From an uncultured Pirellula sp. (GTDB lineage Bacteria; Planctomycetota; Planctomycetia; Pirellulales; Pirellulaceae): a stretch of 47,657 nucleotides of DNA. Each line of letters opens with the position of its first letter. Position 1 is the stretch's first letter. Under the pieces are notes generated by a model. It made no database searches and had not been told where the DNA came from. It worked only from the letters and a program-made list of their open reading frames with translations. A program made the position numbers and the translations under genes. The stretch is taken from positions 1 to 47,657 of the forward strand of contig CAIYZV010000337.1 in the NCBI GenBank assembly GCA_903930765.1, written 5' to 3'. Shown one piece after another: positions 9,060 through 17,071 of the stretch.

Positions 9060-10574
9060 CTAACTAATAATCTCATGAAGCACTTTGCCATGCACATCGG
9101 TTAGCCGGAAATCGCGGCCCGAATACCGGTACGTCAACCGTTCGTGGTCGAACCCCATCAAATGCAGGATGGTGGCGTGCAAGTCATGAACGCTGGTCGG
9201 TTTGTCTTGGGCTTTGAATCCGAAGTCATCGGTGGCTCCGTAAGCCGTTCCACCACGGACTCCACCGCCAGCCATCCAGACCGAGAATCCATAGTGATTA
9301 TGGTCTCGGCCTGAGCCACCTTCGGAAACGGGAGTGCGACCAAATTCTCCTCCCCACAAGACCAATGTGTCCTCGAGCATGCCACGTTGTTTCAAATCGC
9401 TCAAAAACGCGGCGATCGGCTGGTCGATTTCACCGCTGTTGGTTCTCATGTTCTTTTCGATATCGCCGTGATGGTCCCAAGGTTGGCCGGCACCATGCCA
9501 GAGTTGCACATAACGAACACCTCGTTCGAGCAAACGCCTCGCCATCAAGGTTTGCCGACCGTGCACGGTATCCCCATACATATCGCGAATCGACTGAGGT
9601 TCTTTGCTGATATCAAAAACATCAGCCGCTTCGGTTTGCATCCGAAACGCGAGTTCAAACGACTCAATCCTGGCCTCGAGTCTCGCATCGACTCGTTCCC
9701 CGAGCTGCTTTGCGTTCAATTGCCGCAACAGCTTCAACTGACGGCGCTGGGACTCCAGATTCGCAAAGGGACTCCGAATGTTCTCGATCAATTTTTCAAT
9801 CTCGGAGTTCTTCGGATCCACAAAGGTACCTTGGAACGATCCAGGCAAAAAGCCAGACTCCCAATTCGCAGTATCTTTGATCGGATACCCACCCGGGCAC
9901 ATCGCAATGAAGCCAGGCAAATTCTCGTTCACGGAACCGAGACCGTACATCAACCAAGCCCCTAAGCTGGGACGGGACTGCACCGAATCCCCGCAATTCA
10001 TCAGCATCAGCGAAGGCTCATGGTTGGGGACTTGCGCGTACATCGAGCGAATCACCGCAATCTCGTCGGCATGCGCGGCGGTCTTGGCAAACAGCTCGCT
10101 GATCTCGAGCCCACTTTGCCCATAGCGATCGAATCGGAATGGAGACGGCAGAGCCCCACCCGTACGTCGTTCTGTAAGCAGCGATGTAGGGAGCGGTTTC
10201 CCCGCGTATTCTTTGAGCATCGGCTTCGGATCGAACGTATCGACGTGCGATGGACCACCATTCAAAAAGAAATGGATCATGCGTTTCGCCCGCGGCGCAA
10301 AGTGAGGCGGCCTCGCTCGCAAGGAGTTCCCCATGCTATGCGTACCTGACGTCGCTGGGTTACCCGACGCTGGGTTTCCCGACGCTGGGTTTCCCGACGC
10401 TGTGGCGTTCGAGGAAACACCATCGGCTGGATTCCTGGGATCCTGTCCTAGCAATCGTCCCAGCGACATCAAACCCATCCCCATCCCGGCCCCTTGAAGA
10501 AGCGATCGACGCGACGCGAGTCCTCGGACTGCCGATCCTATTTCCCGATCTGATGCTGAATGCATAGGGTTCAT
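9060..10574 (-). CDS. DUF1501 family protein, Tat-exported
   Basis: Planctomycete-type DUF1501 protein, a sulfatase/alkaline-phosphatase-like fold whose substrate is not known. The N-terminus contains ASRRSLLQGAGMGMGLMSLG, a twin-arginine signal, so export as a folded protein is likely. Family blocks are present: FLNGGPSHVDTFDPKPML after the linker, VLWGGEFGRTP, and GRDHNHYGFSVWMAGGGVRGG, which hold the expected metal-binding Asp/His residues. At 504 aa it has the usual size. A Gly-Asn-Pro-Ala-Ser linker (DNA tandem repeat at 10350-10402) separates the signal from the catalytic domain. It starts 22 bp after the PSCyt1/DUF1549/DUF1553 gene ends, the standard pair in this phylum, probably one operon. 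Confidence 0.9.
   Translation of the reverse strand: MNPMHSASDREIGSAVRGLASRRSLLQGAGMGMGLMSLGRLLGQDPRNPADGVSSNATASGNPASGNPASGNPATSGTHSMGNSLRARPPHFAPRAKRMIHFFLNGGPSHVDTFDPKPMLKEYAGKPLPTSLLTERRTGGALPSPFRFDRYGQSGLEISELFAKTAAHADEIAVIRSMYAQVPNHEPSLMLMNCGDSVQSRPSLGAWLMYGLGSVNENLPGFIAMCPGGYPIKDTANWESGFLPGSFQGTFVDPKNSEIEKLIENIRSPFANLESQRRQLKLLRQLNAKQLGERVDARLEARIESFELAFRMQTEAADVFDISKEPQSIRDMYGDTVHGRQTLMARRLLERGVRYVQLWHGAGQPWDHHGDIEKNMRTNSGEIDQPIAAFLSDLKQRGMLEDTLVLWGGEFGRTPVSEGGSGRDHNHYGFSVWMAGGGVRGGTAYGATDDFGFKAQDKPTSVHDLHATILHLMGFDHERLTYRYSGRDFRLTDVHGKVLHEIIS
10350..10402. repeat. In-frame 15-bp tandem repeat in the DUF1501 gene
   Basis: Units of CGACGCTGGGTTTCC start at 10350 (variant), 10365 and 10380, with a partial copy at 10395. 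On the minus strand they encode Ser-Gly-Asn-Pro-Ala repeated three times in the linker after the Tat signal. Confidence 0.9.
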
Positions 10575-10596
10575 GCCGTGCTATCCTTTGTTCCGG

Positions 10597-13593
10597 TCAG
10601 TCCAAAAATATGGCTTCGTTGGAGATAAGAATCACCTGAGCCAGCAACTCCCGAGGCTTCAATCGCCCCACAGCATTTACACCGGTACCATCGTGATGGG
10701 CGCTAGCGTCGAGATCGGCGGCCGACTCCGCGAGAAACGACGTCGCGATCGCCAGTTCATCCGGCGATGGCGAACGCTGCAGCAGATGCCGATAAAGCAC
10801 CTCGACGTAGCCTTGATCGGTCGCCGTGCTCTCCGCATATTCGCGATCTAAGCGTGAAGCGATCGATTGGCTGCAGGCGGCGACCAAGGGATGATTCAGC
10901 AAAAAAAGGCCTTGTTGAGGTACCGTCGTCTCCGATCGTACCGGCGTATGCAGGTCCGGATTGGCGAAATCAAACATTTGGAAGGTCAGCGGCAGATACT
11001 GTCGATCGATGGTGGTGTAGATAGACCGTCGACTGGTTCCATTGGGCAGCAACACAAAGGCATCGACCGATTTCCCGCCCAGTCTAGAGTCAAGCGTGCC
11101 AGCAGAGACCAGGAACGAATCTCGCATCTGCTCCCACGTCAGACGCTGCTTGGTCGCTCTCCATAAAAGGCGGTTGGCCGGATCCACCTCGCTCGGTTCT
11201 CCCACGGCGACGCTACCCACGGCGACGCCACCCACGGCGACGCTACCCACCGAGGCAACATCCACCGAGGCAACATCCACCGAGGCGGTTGGGGCAAGCA
11301 CCACTTCAGAGCTTCTCTGATATGCCTGACTCATGAGGATCTCGCGGACGAGCCATCGGGTGCTCCAATCATGTTCCATAAAACGTAGGGCGAGATCATC
11401 GAGAAGCTGTGGATGGCTTGGTGCATCGCATCGCAATCCAAAATCGCTTGCGCTTTTCACGAGACCGGCGCCGAACAACTGCTGCCAAACTCGGTTCACC
11501 CACACACGCGCGGTGAGCGGATTCGTTTTCGATACGATCTCTTGGGCCATTTCCAGCCGACCGCTTCCGTGTGCAAAGGGGGTGCGATCTGGTCCCGCGA
11601 CGAGTGACAGGAAACGGCGAGGAACACTTCGACCTTTTTGATTGGGGTCCCCACGCCGAAAAATCCGGCCATCGCTTTTTAAGGGGCGGTCGACCATGAT
11701 TCCGATTTCAGGTGGGTGTTCGGTCGCCTGCAACAGCCAGCGATCCAATTCGCCTTGGGCCTTCCAAATTTCGACGCACGTACCATTGTCCCAGTACCAC
11801 TCCGTACTATCGATGGGTTCCTCGGGAATGTAAAAAGGTGAATCGACGTCGATCAGCAACGCTCTCAAGGATTCCAGCGAGGCATCTTTCGAAGTACGCG
11901 GCGCGACCTCACCGGCACCGACGCGAGCCTCCGATTCCTGCTTCCAACGTTTGGCCGTCTCATCGACCAACTGCCCGTACCGTTCCGCCGTTTCAGCGAT
12001 CGACGCCGGCGTCGTTTCGAACTTGGCCAGAACCGTCGGGTGACAAGCACCTTCTTCGGTTCTCAGTCGCTGCAAAACCTCGGCAGCTCGAGTTGTAAAG
12101 TCGTCTGCGGGCAAGCGAGACAGTTCGTTCCAAACACGAAGTCTTGGGTCTGCGACCGATTCAGGCAGGGCAAAAAACCATTCCCAGCGATGGACCAGTG
12201 CGGGGATTAAATCCTCTTTCGTCGAAAGCTGATTGAACGATCCTTCCGGGTATTTCTCCATCTGAGTCTGGGTTAACAGGTATTCCTTGAATCGCGATTG
12301 GATCCGCGCGTTGGCTTCGGAGCGCTGAACGGCGGTTACCTCCTTGAGTTTCTGCCGACGTTCTTCGAGTCCTGTGAGAAACTCGGCCGAGTGGAAGGCA
12401 AGGTTTTGGTCGAGCGAAACCCGCTGATCGATGCCGCTTTGGAAAACACCGTACAGCGAGTAATAGTCCTCGGTGGGTATCGGGTCAAATTTATGATCGT
12501 GGCATCGCGAGCATCCGACGGTGAGCCCCATCAAACCGCGGAACACCGTGTCGATCCGATCCTCGATGATGTCCGAGGGTATCGCGAGGAAGCGACGTCC
12601 CAAGGTCAAAAACCCCATGGCCGCAAGATCGGGGGAGCCTTGGTCGACCAACTGATCCGCGGCGATCTGCAGCAGGACAAATCGGTCATACGGCAGATCC
12701 TCATTGAATGCGTTGATCACCCAATCGCGGTATGCAGGAGCAAACACAAACGTTCGCTCTTCCCGGCCATAAACGTAGCCCTTAGTGTCGGAGTACCGAG
12801 CGACATCGAGCCAAACTCGACCCCAGCGTTCGCCGTAGGCTTTGTTCGCCAACAACCGATCGACCGCCTTTTGCCAAGCATCCGGACTTAAATCGAAGTC
12901 AAAAGCATGAACCTCGTCAATGGTCGGTGGCAACCCGGTGATCGCATAACTCGCGCGACGCAAACGCTCCCGCCGCGAAGCGATGGGGGCCGAGGCTAGT
13001 GATTCGCGGCGCAGTCCTGAATCGATCCAGGCGTCGACGGTGCGTCCCGTCCCCTCCATTTCCGAGACCGAGGGGATCGCCAATGGTTGAAACGCCCAAT
13101 GCGCTGCAGGATCCATTGCGCGATTACCAGGCGCCGACATCGGTTGTTTTGGCCAAGCAGCACCGCCGCTGATCCAAATGCGCAACGCATCCCGCTGCGC
13201 TGTGTCCAACGCAGGACCTGAATCCTCGGGAGGCATGCGGACCTCAGGATCGTCCGAATTGATACGGCGGAGAAGTTCGCTATCAAGCGGCTCCGACGAA
13301 GAAAGCGCGGGACCACTGTCACCGCCGCGCATCATCCCCTCGCGGGAATCCAATCGCAGGCTCGCCCATTGCTTGTTCGCACCATGGCATCCCAAGCATC
13401 GTTCGGCAAGAACCGGACGAATCTTCGACTCGAAAAAATCCTCGTCCACCTCCGACGCGAACGTTTCGCTCGCAAACGCACCCAATAGCACATTGCTAAG
13501 CAGGTTGCAAAATAGCAACATCGTCACCAACACGTTGGCCACGCGCATCGACCGGATGTACCACGCTTTCAAATTTCGCGCAAACCACGCCAC
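10597..13593 (-). CDS. PSCyt1-DUF1549-DUF1553 (PSD1) family protein
   Basis: Large planctomycete-specific exported protein with a c-type cytochrome motif; its reaction is unknown. After an N-terminal hydrophobic segment (VANVLVTMLLFCNLLSNVLL) comes the Planctomycete cytochrome C domain with CLGCH at residues 66-70 (one haem site) and GGDSGPALSSSEP. DUF1549 (about residues 150-360) includes GCSRCHDHKFDPIPTEDYY, a second CxxCH. DUF1553 (about 660-960) includes NPLTARVWVNRVWQQLFGAGLV and the ending RELLAQVILISNEAIFLD. At 998 aa it is normal for the family. An ATG at 13548 would give a shorter signal peptide. An Ala/Ser/Val/Asp repeat stretch at 11201-11290 interrupts DUF1553. It is followed by the DUF1501 partner. 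Confidence 0.92.
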   Translation of the reverse strand: MAWFARNLKAWYIRSMRVANVLVTMLLFCNLLSNVLLGAFASETFASEVDEDFFESKIRPVLAERCLGCHGANKQWASLRLDSREGMMRGGDSGPALSSSEPLDSELLRRINSDDPEVRMPPEDSGPALDTAQRDALRIWISGGAAWPKQPMSAPGNRAMDPAAHWAFQPLAIPSVSEMEGTGRTVDAWIDSGLRRESLASAPIASRRERLRRASYAITGLPPTIDEVHAFDFDLSPDAWQKAVDRLLANKAYGERWGRVWLDVARYSDTKGYVYGREERTFVFAPAYRDWVINAFNEDLPYDRFVLLQIAADQLVDQGSPDLAAMGFLTLGRRFLAIPSDIIEDRIDTVFRGLMGLTVGCSRCHDHKFDPIPTEDYYSLYGVFQSGIDQRVSLDQNLAFHSAEFLTGLEERRQKLKEVTAVQRSEANARIQSRFKEYLLTQTQMEKYPEGSFNQLSTKEDLIPALVHRWEWFFALPESVADPRLRVWNELSRLPADDFTTRAAEVLQRLRTEEGACHPTVLAKFETTPASIAETAERYGQLVDETAKRWKQESEARVGAGEVAPRTSKDASLESLRALLIDVDSPFYIPEEPIDSTEWYWDNGTCVEIWKAQGELDRWLLQATEHPPEIGIMVDRPLKSDGRIFRRGDPNQKGRSVPRRFLSLVAGPDRTPFAHGSGRLEMAQEIVSKTNPLTARVWVNRVWQQLFGAGLVKSASDFGLRCDAPSHPQLLDDLALRFMEHDWSTRWLVREILMSQAYQRSSEVVLAPTASVDVASVDVASVGSVAVGGVAVGSVAVGEPSEVDPANRLLWRATKQRLTWEQMRDSFLVSAGTLDSRLGGKSVDAFVLLPNGTSRRSIYTTIDRQYLPLTFQMFDFANPDLHTPVRSETTVPQQGLFLLNHPLVAACSQSIASRLDREYAESTATDQGYVEVLYRHLLQRSPSPDELAIATSFLAESAADLDASAHHDGTGVNAVGRLKPRELLAQVILISNEAIFLD
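11201..11290. repeat. Two adjacent in-frame 15-bp tandem families in the PSD1 gene
   Basis: CCCACGGCGACGCTA occurs at 11201, 11216 (one difference) and 11231; directly beside it CCACCGAGGCAACAT occurs at 11247 and 11262 with a partial copy after. Together they encode a Val/Ala/Gly/Ser insertion in DUF1553 on the minus strand. Confidence 0.9.
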
Positions 13594-13900
13594 AGTACGC
13601 TCCTGAAGGCATCAAAATTCGTGGGGAGCTCGGCTCCACAATCCGCAAAAGCAGAGCAACGCTCCGTTTCTTCGGAGCGTTCCACCCAAGCTTGACGATT
13701 CGCTGGGAATAGAACGCATTATGGACTACGCCCAACCGGATGGGAATGGTTACAATCTAGATGGCGGTGGTAACCACATCAAATCCAAGGCATCTCCAAA
13801 GCAACCAGGGAGGGGCTTCATGGTGACTGTGGGGGACATGAAGTGCGATGTTTCGCCTTCCTAGCCGTCGGTCGCTTCCTTCCATTTTTCTCGATGCATT
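13594..13900. other. Divergent spacer with a perfect 9-bp hairpin
   Basis: This 307-bp spacer separates the minus-strand PSD1 gene from the plus-strand cyclase and should hold both promoters; none is recognisable. At 13658-13681 AACGCTCCG and CGGAGCGTT form a perfect 9-bp stem around TTTCTT. No T-run follows on either strand, so it is more likely a leader structure or protein site than a terminator. No convincing gene is seen. Confidence 0.5.
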
Positions 13901-15865
13901 ATGCCCGACTTGATCGCGCAAGGCCCTAGTCCAACGGACCGTTGGCGTCGACCATTGCCAAAATCACCGGAATTGCTTGAGTTTACCTTGGGCCGTGTCG
14001 CTCCGGGCTGGGCGGTTCCGTGGGATGATCGAGTTTCTCGATTGCATGCGGACGTTACATGGAACGGCGAGCGATTGTCGGTGAACCGTTTGCCAGACGC
14101 GAAAAATCCAATTTTCCACCGAGGTCTTCGCAAGGACCAGTTCGACGTTGGCATCGGCGACCATTTTGTGATCGGGCAGACCACGTTCAGTCTCGTCGAT
14201 CAGAGGATTCGCGTTTTGTCCAAAGCGGATGAGCCACCGGCGCTCACGGAGCAGACATACGCTCCGTCACAGCTTCGCCAAGTCCGTTACCGAGACGCAG
14301 ATCGACGGATCGAGGTACTGAGTCGTTTGCCTGAAATTATCTCCAGCAGCAGCAGCGACGAAGAGCTTCATGTTCGCGTCGTGAACCTGCTGATGCAAGG
14401 CATCCCGCAAGCCACATTCGTCGCGATCGTTAGCAAAGCGTTGCCAGCACAAGCCAACCAAGATGCGAATTCGGCAAGCGCGGTCCCCGGCAGCACAGAT
14501 CGGGTCGGTACCTCCAGCGATCAACGCAGTTCCGCTGCCGGAGAGTTCAGAAACGCTCGACCGCAACTCGACCTGACACCGAATGCTCGAACCTGGGTTG
14601 ATCCAAGCGAAAGTGGTATTCGGGTACTACACTGGGACTCTCGCGGTTTGGCCATCAAACCTTTTTCCCCGTCGGAACAACTGATTCACCAAGCGGTCAG
14701 TACTTATGAAAGCGTTCTCCACGTGTGGAGCCGCAGCGTCGATCGCAATACACCTTCCGTGTACACCCAAAGCGAGAATATCGATTGGGCGTTTTGCACT
14801 CCGATCACCAACGAAGCATGTCCAGGTTGGGCCATCTACGCGGCGGGTGACTTTGCGAGCATCGCTGCTGCTGGCAATCGGGATGCAACGATGGCATTAA
14901 CCGATGATCTCCAGGACGATATTAAATTCGCCGAGTTGACCGCCACAACGCTGGCTACGTTGCGGCAGACCCGATTGCTGCAACGCCGCCAAGACTCCTT
15001 GCGACCATTCTTTGCACCTGTGGTTCGCCAAGCGTTGGCGACGCGGGATCCCGATCAAGTCCTCGCGCCGCGCGAAGCGAACGTATCGGTCCTCTTTTGC
15101 GACCTTCGAGGGTTCTCGCGTCAAAGCGAAGAGTCAGGCAACCGGTTGCTCGATCTGCTACGACGGGTCAGCGACGCACTGGGCGTGATGACTCACCACA
15201 TCTTAGATCGCAATGGCGTCGTCGGTGACTTTCATGGGGACGCAGCGATGGGATTCTGGGGCTGGCCACTCGAACAGGCGAATTCGGTTACCCATGCTGC
15301 CAATGCAGCTCTGGCAATTCGCGCCGAGTTCGAACAGTCTGCTGCGATTCCTACCCATCCTCTCGCTGGATTCCGCGCAGGGATCGGGATCGCGACCGGA
15401 AAAGCCGTCGCGGGGCGCATTGGAACAGTCGATCAGGTCAAAGTCACTGTGTTCGGTCCGGTCGTGAATTTGGCGTCGCGATTGGAAAGCATGACCAAGC
15501 AGTTGCAAGCACAGATTTTGATCGATGAAGCCACCGCGGCTCGTATTCGAGCCGAGGTCCCGACCTCGGTCGCTCGTATCCGGCGCGTGGCCCGCGTCAT
15601 CCCATTCGGGATGAATACGCCGCTGATGGTCAGCGAATTACTCCCTCCCGAATCGCCGCAATTCCACCTCACGGATTACCATATCCAAGCCTACGAAAAG
15701 GCGTTGGATAGCTTTCAAGACGGGAACTGGAGCGAAGCATTTCGTATGCTCCACCAAGTACCCGCCGAAGACCGGGTCAAGGATTTTTTAACCGTTTTCA
15801 TCGCCCAGCACGGTCGCTCTGCTCCCCCGGACTGGAACGGTATCATTAAACTACCAGACAAGTAA
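13901..15865 (+). CDS. FHA - GAF-like - class III nucleotide cyclase
   Basis: Predicted cytoplasmic signalling enzyme making a cyclic nucleotide. Residues about 25-100 form an FHA domain (GRV, then DDRVSRLHADV, the phosphothreonine-binding Arg/Ser/His pattern). Residues about 130-360 look like a GAF-type sensor with a Ser/Ala-rich insert. Residues about 390-575 are a class III cyclase: metal Asp401 in FCDLRGFS, metal Asp447 in GDFHGDAAMGFWG, transition-state Asn523 and Arg527 in GPVVNLASRLE. The purine-selecting Lys of adenylate cyclases is Asp443, while the second selector is Thr516 as in class IIIb enzymes. Substrate is therefore uncertain (ATP or GTP). The product is 654 aa with no transmembrane segment. 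It is probably monocistronic. Confidence 0.87.
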   Translation: MPDLIAQGPSPTDRWRRPLPKSPELLEFTLGRVAPGWAVPWDDRVSRLHADVTWNGERLSVNRLPDAKNPIFHRGLRKDQFDVGIGDHFVIGQTTFSLVDQRIRVLSKADEPPALTEQTYAPSQLRQVRYRDADRRIEVLSRLPEIISSSSSDEELHVRVVNLLMQGIPQATFVAIVSKALPAQANQDANSASAVPGSTDRVGTSSDQRSSAAGEFRNARPQLDLTPNARTWVDPSESGIRVLHWDSRGLAIKPFSPSEQLIHQAVSTYESVLHVWSRSVDRNTPSVYTQSENIDWAFCTPITNEACPGWAIYAAGDFASIAAAGNRDATMALTDDLQDDIKFAELTATTLATLRQTRLLQRRQDSLRPFFAPVVRQALATRDPDQVLAPREANVSVLFCDLRGFSRQSEESGNRLLDLLRRVSDALGVMTHHILDRNGVVGDFHGDAAMGFWGWPLEQANSVTHAANAALAIRAEFEQSAAIPTHPLAGFRAGIGIATGKAVAGRIGTVDQVKVTVFGPVVNLASRLESMTKQLQAQILIDEATAARIRAEVPTSVARIRRVARVIPFGMNTPLMVSELLPPESPQFHLTDYHIQAYEKALDSFQDGNWSEAFRMLHQVPAEDRVKDFLTVFIAQHGRSAPPDWNGIIKLPDK

Positions 15866-15876
15866 CCCGTTGGCGT

Positions 15877-15952
15877 TCCGAATGAGTTCTCCGAATGAGT
15901 TCTCCGAATGAGTTCTCCGTGTAGTTGCTACATTACGTGTCGTTGCTACATG
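15877..15952. repeat. 13-bp x3 and about 18-bp x2 tandem repeats downstream of the cyclase gene
   Basis: TCCGAATGAGTTC is repeated at 15877, 15890 and 15903, followed directly by two copies of a GTGT-A/C-GTTGCTACAT unit (about 15918-15952). They fill the spacer before the hydrolase gene. Confidence 0.85.
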
Positions 15953-15995
15953 GAGTTAGAAAGCCCACTCCTCTCCTTTGCACCCTAAATCCATC

Positions 15996-16859
15996 ATGCG
16001 AATTGCTCGTCGTTGTTTGAAACTCGGTATTGGTTTGGCTACCGGTACGATGCTTGCTGCTCTAAGTACTCCCGCACTTCGCGCCGACGATACGTTGCCT
16101 CGGGTTCGCCCTGACGTGGTGTATGGGCACAAAGACGGGATGGCCTTGACCATGGATGTGATTGAACCCAAGGCAAACCGGAAGGGAATCGCCTTGATGT
16201 TCATGGTCAGCGGTGGATGGGTTTCGACATGGATGCCGGTGGAAACTATGGCGGGACTGTTCCAACCCTTGAGCGATGAAGGATATACCATCATCGCCAT
16301 TCGGCACGGGAGCAGCCCCAAGTATGTCATTCCCGAAATCGTTGAGGATGTTCGCAAAGCGCTCACGCATGTGCACGAACATGCCAGCGAATGGCAAATC
16401 GACCCGAAGAAGCTCGGGGTTTTCGGATTCTCAGCAGGTGGCCATCTCTCGTTGATGCTCGGAACCACGGCCAACGACAAGGCATCCGATGGGGATGGAC
16501 CGAAAATAGCAGCGGTCGCCGCTGTCTTCCCACCCACGGATTTGGCACCTTACAAAACACCGGATAATCCCCTTCAGGAGCAATTCCCGGCCTTGAAATT
16601 TGATTCGAAAAAAACCGACGATTATTCACCGCTCAAACAGGTCAGCAAGGTCGACGCGCCAACGTTGTTGGTCCACGGGGACAAGGATGAACTCGTGCCA
16701 CTCTGGCACAGTGAAAAGATCGACGCGGCATTCAACGAGATCGGTGTTCCGAGCAAGCTCGTCGTGATCAAGGGCGCCGCGCACGGATTCAATGCCGACG
16801 GGAACAAGGTCATGTTCAACTCGATGCTGGATTGGTTCCGGCAGCATTTGACCCCGTGA
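15996..16859 (+). CDS. Exported alpha/beta hydrolase (esterase/lipase-like)
   Basis: Secreted serine hydrolase, probably a carboxylesterase or feruloyl-esterase-like enzyme of the BD-FAE/Abhydrolase_3 group. From ATG 15996 (the frame opens at a TTG at 15978) the N-terminus is a signal peptide, RRCLKLGIGLATGTMLAAL, ending near ALRA-DD. The nucleophile elbow is GFSAGGH (Gly-x-Ser-x-Gly). The acid is in LVHGDKDELVP and the His in KGAAHGF. An oxyanion segment FMVSGGW replaces the usual HGGG. About 287 aa, normal for the family. Its TGA stop lies inside the first unit of a 22-bp tandem array. The substrate is not determinable from sequence. Confidence 0.85.
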   Translation: MRIARRCLKLGIGLATGTMLAALSTPALRADDTLPRVRPDVVYGHKDGMALTMDVIEPKANRKGIALMFMVSGGWVSTWMPVETMAGLFQPLSDEGYTIIAIRHGSSPKYVIPEIVEDVRKALTHVHEHASEWQIDPKKLGVFGFSAGGHLSLMLGTTANDKASDGDGPKIAAVAAVFPPTDLAPYKTPDNPLQEQFPALKFDSKKTDDYSPLKQVSKVDAPTLLVHGDKDELVPLWHSEKIDAAFNEIGVPSKLVVIKGAAHGFNADGNKVMFNSMLDWFRQHLTP

Positions 16860-16987
16860 GCCCGTAGGAATGGCACCGTGAGCCCGTAGGAATGACACCG
16901 TGAGCCCGTAGGAATGACACCGTGAGCCCGTAGGAGTGGCACCGTGAGCCCGTAGGAGTGGCACCGTGAGCCCGTAAGAATGGCACA
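16856..16987. repeat. 22-bp tandem array, six units, overlapping a stop codon
   Basis: Six head-to-tail 22-bp units begin at 16856, 16878, 16900, 16922, 16944 and 16966. The consensus is GTGAGCCCGTAGGAATGGCA followed by CC; variants differ at one or two bases. The first unit contains the TGA of the hydrolase gene. The array occupies the spacer between two convergent genes. Confidence 0.95.
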
Positions 16988-17071
16988 GTAGGATGCCATC
17001 GAGCCGCTCACGATTTCGAGCAGTTCACTGGCGGTTAGGTGTGCGAGAACCAAGCATGTCACCCGGCGTGG

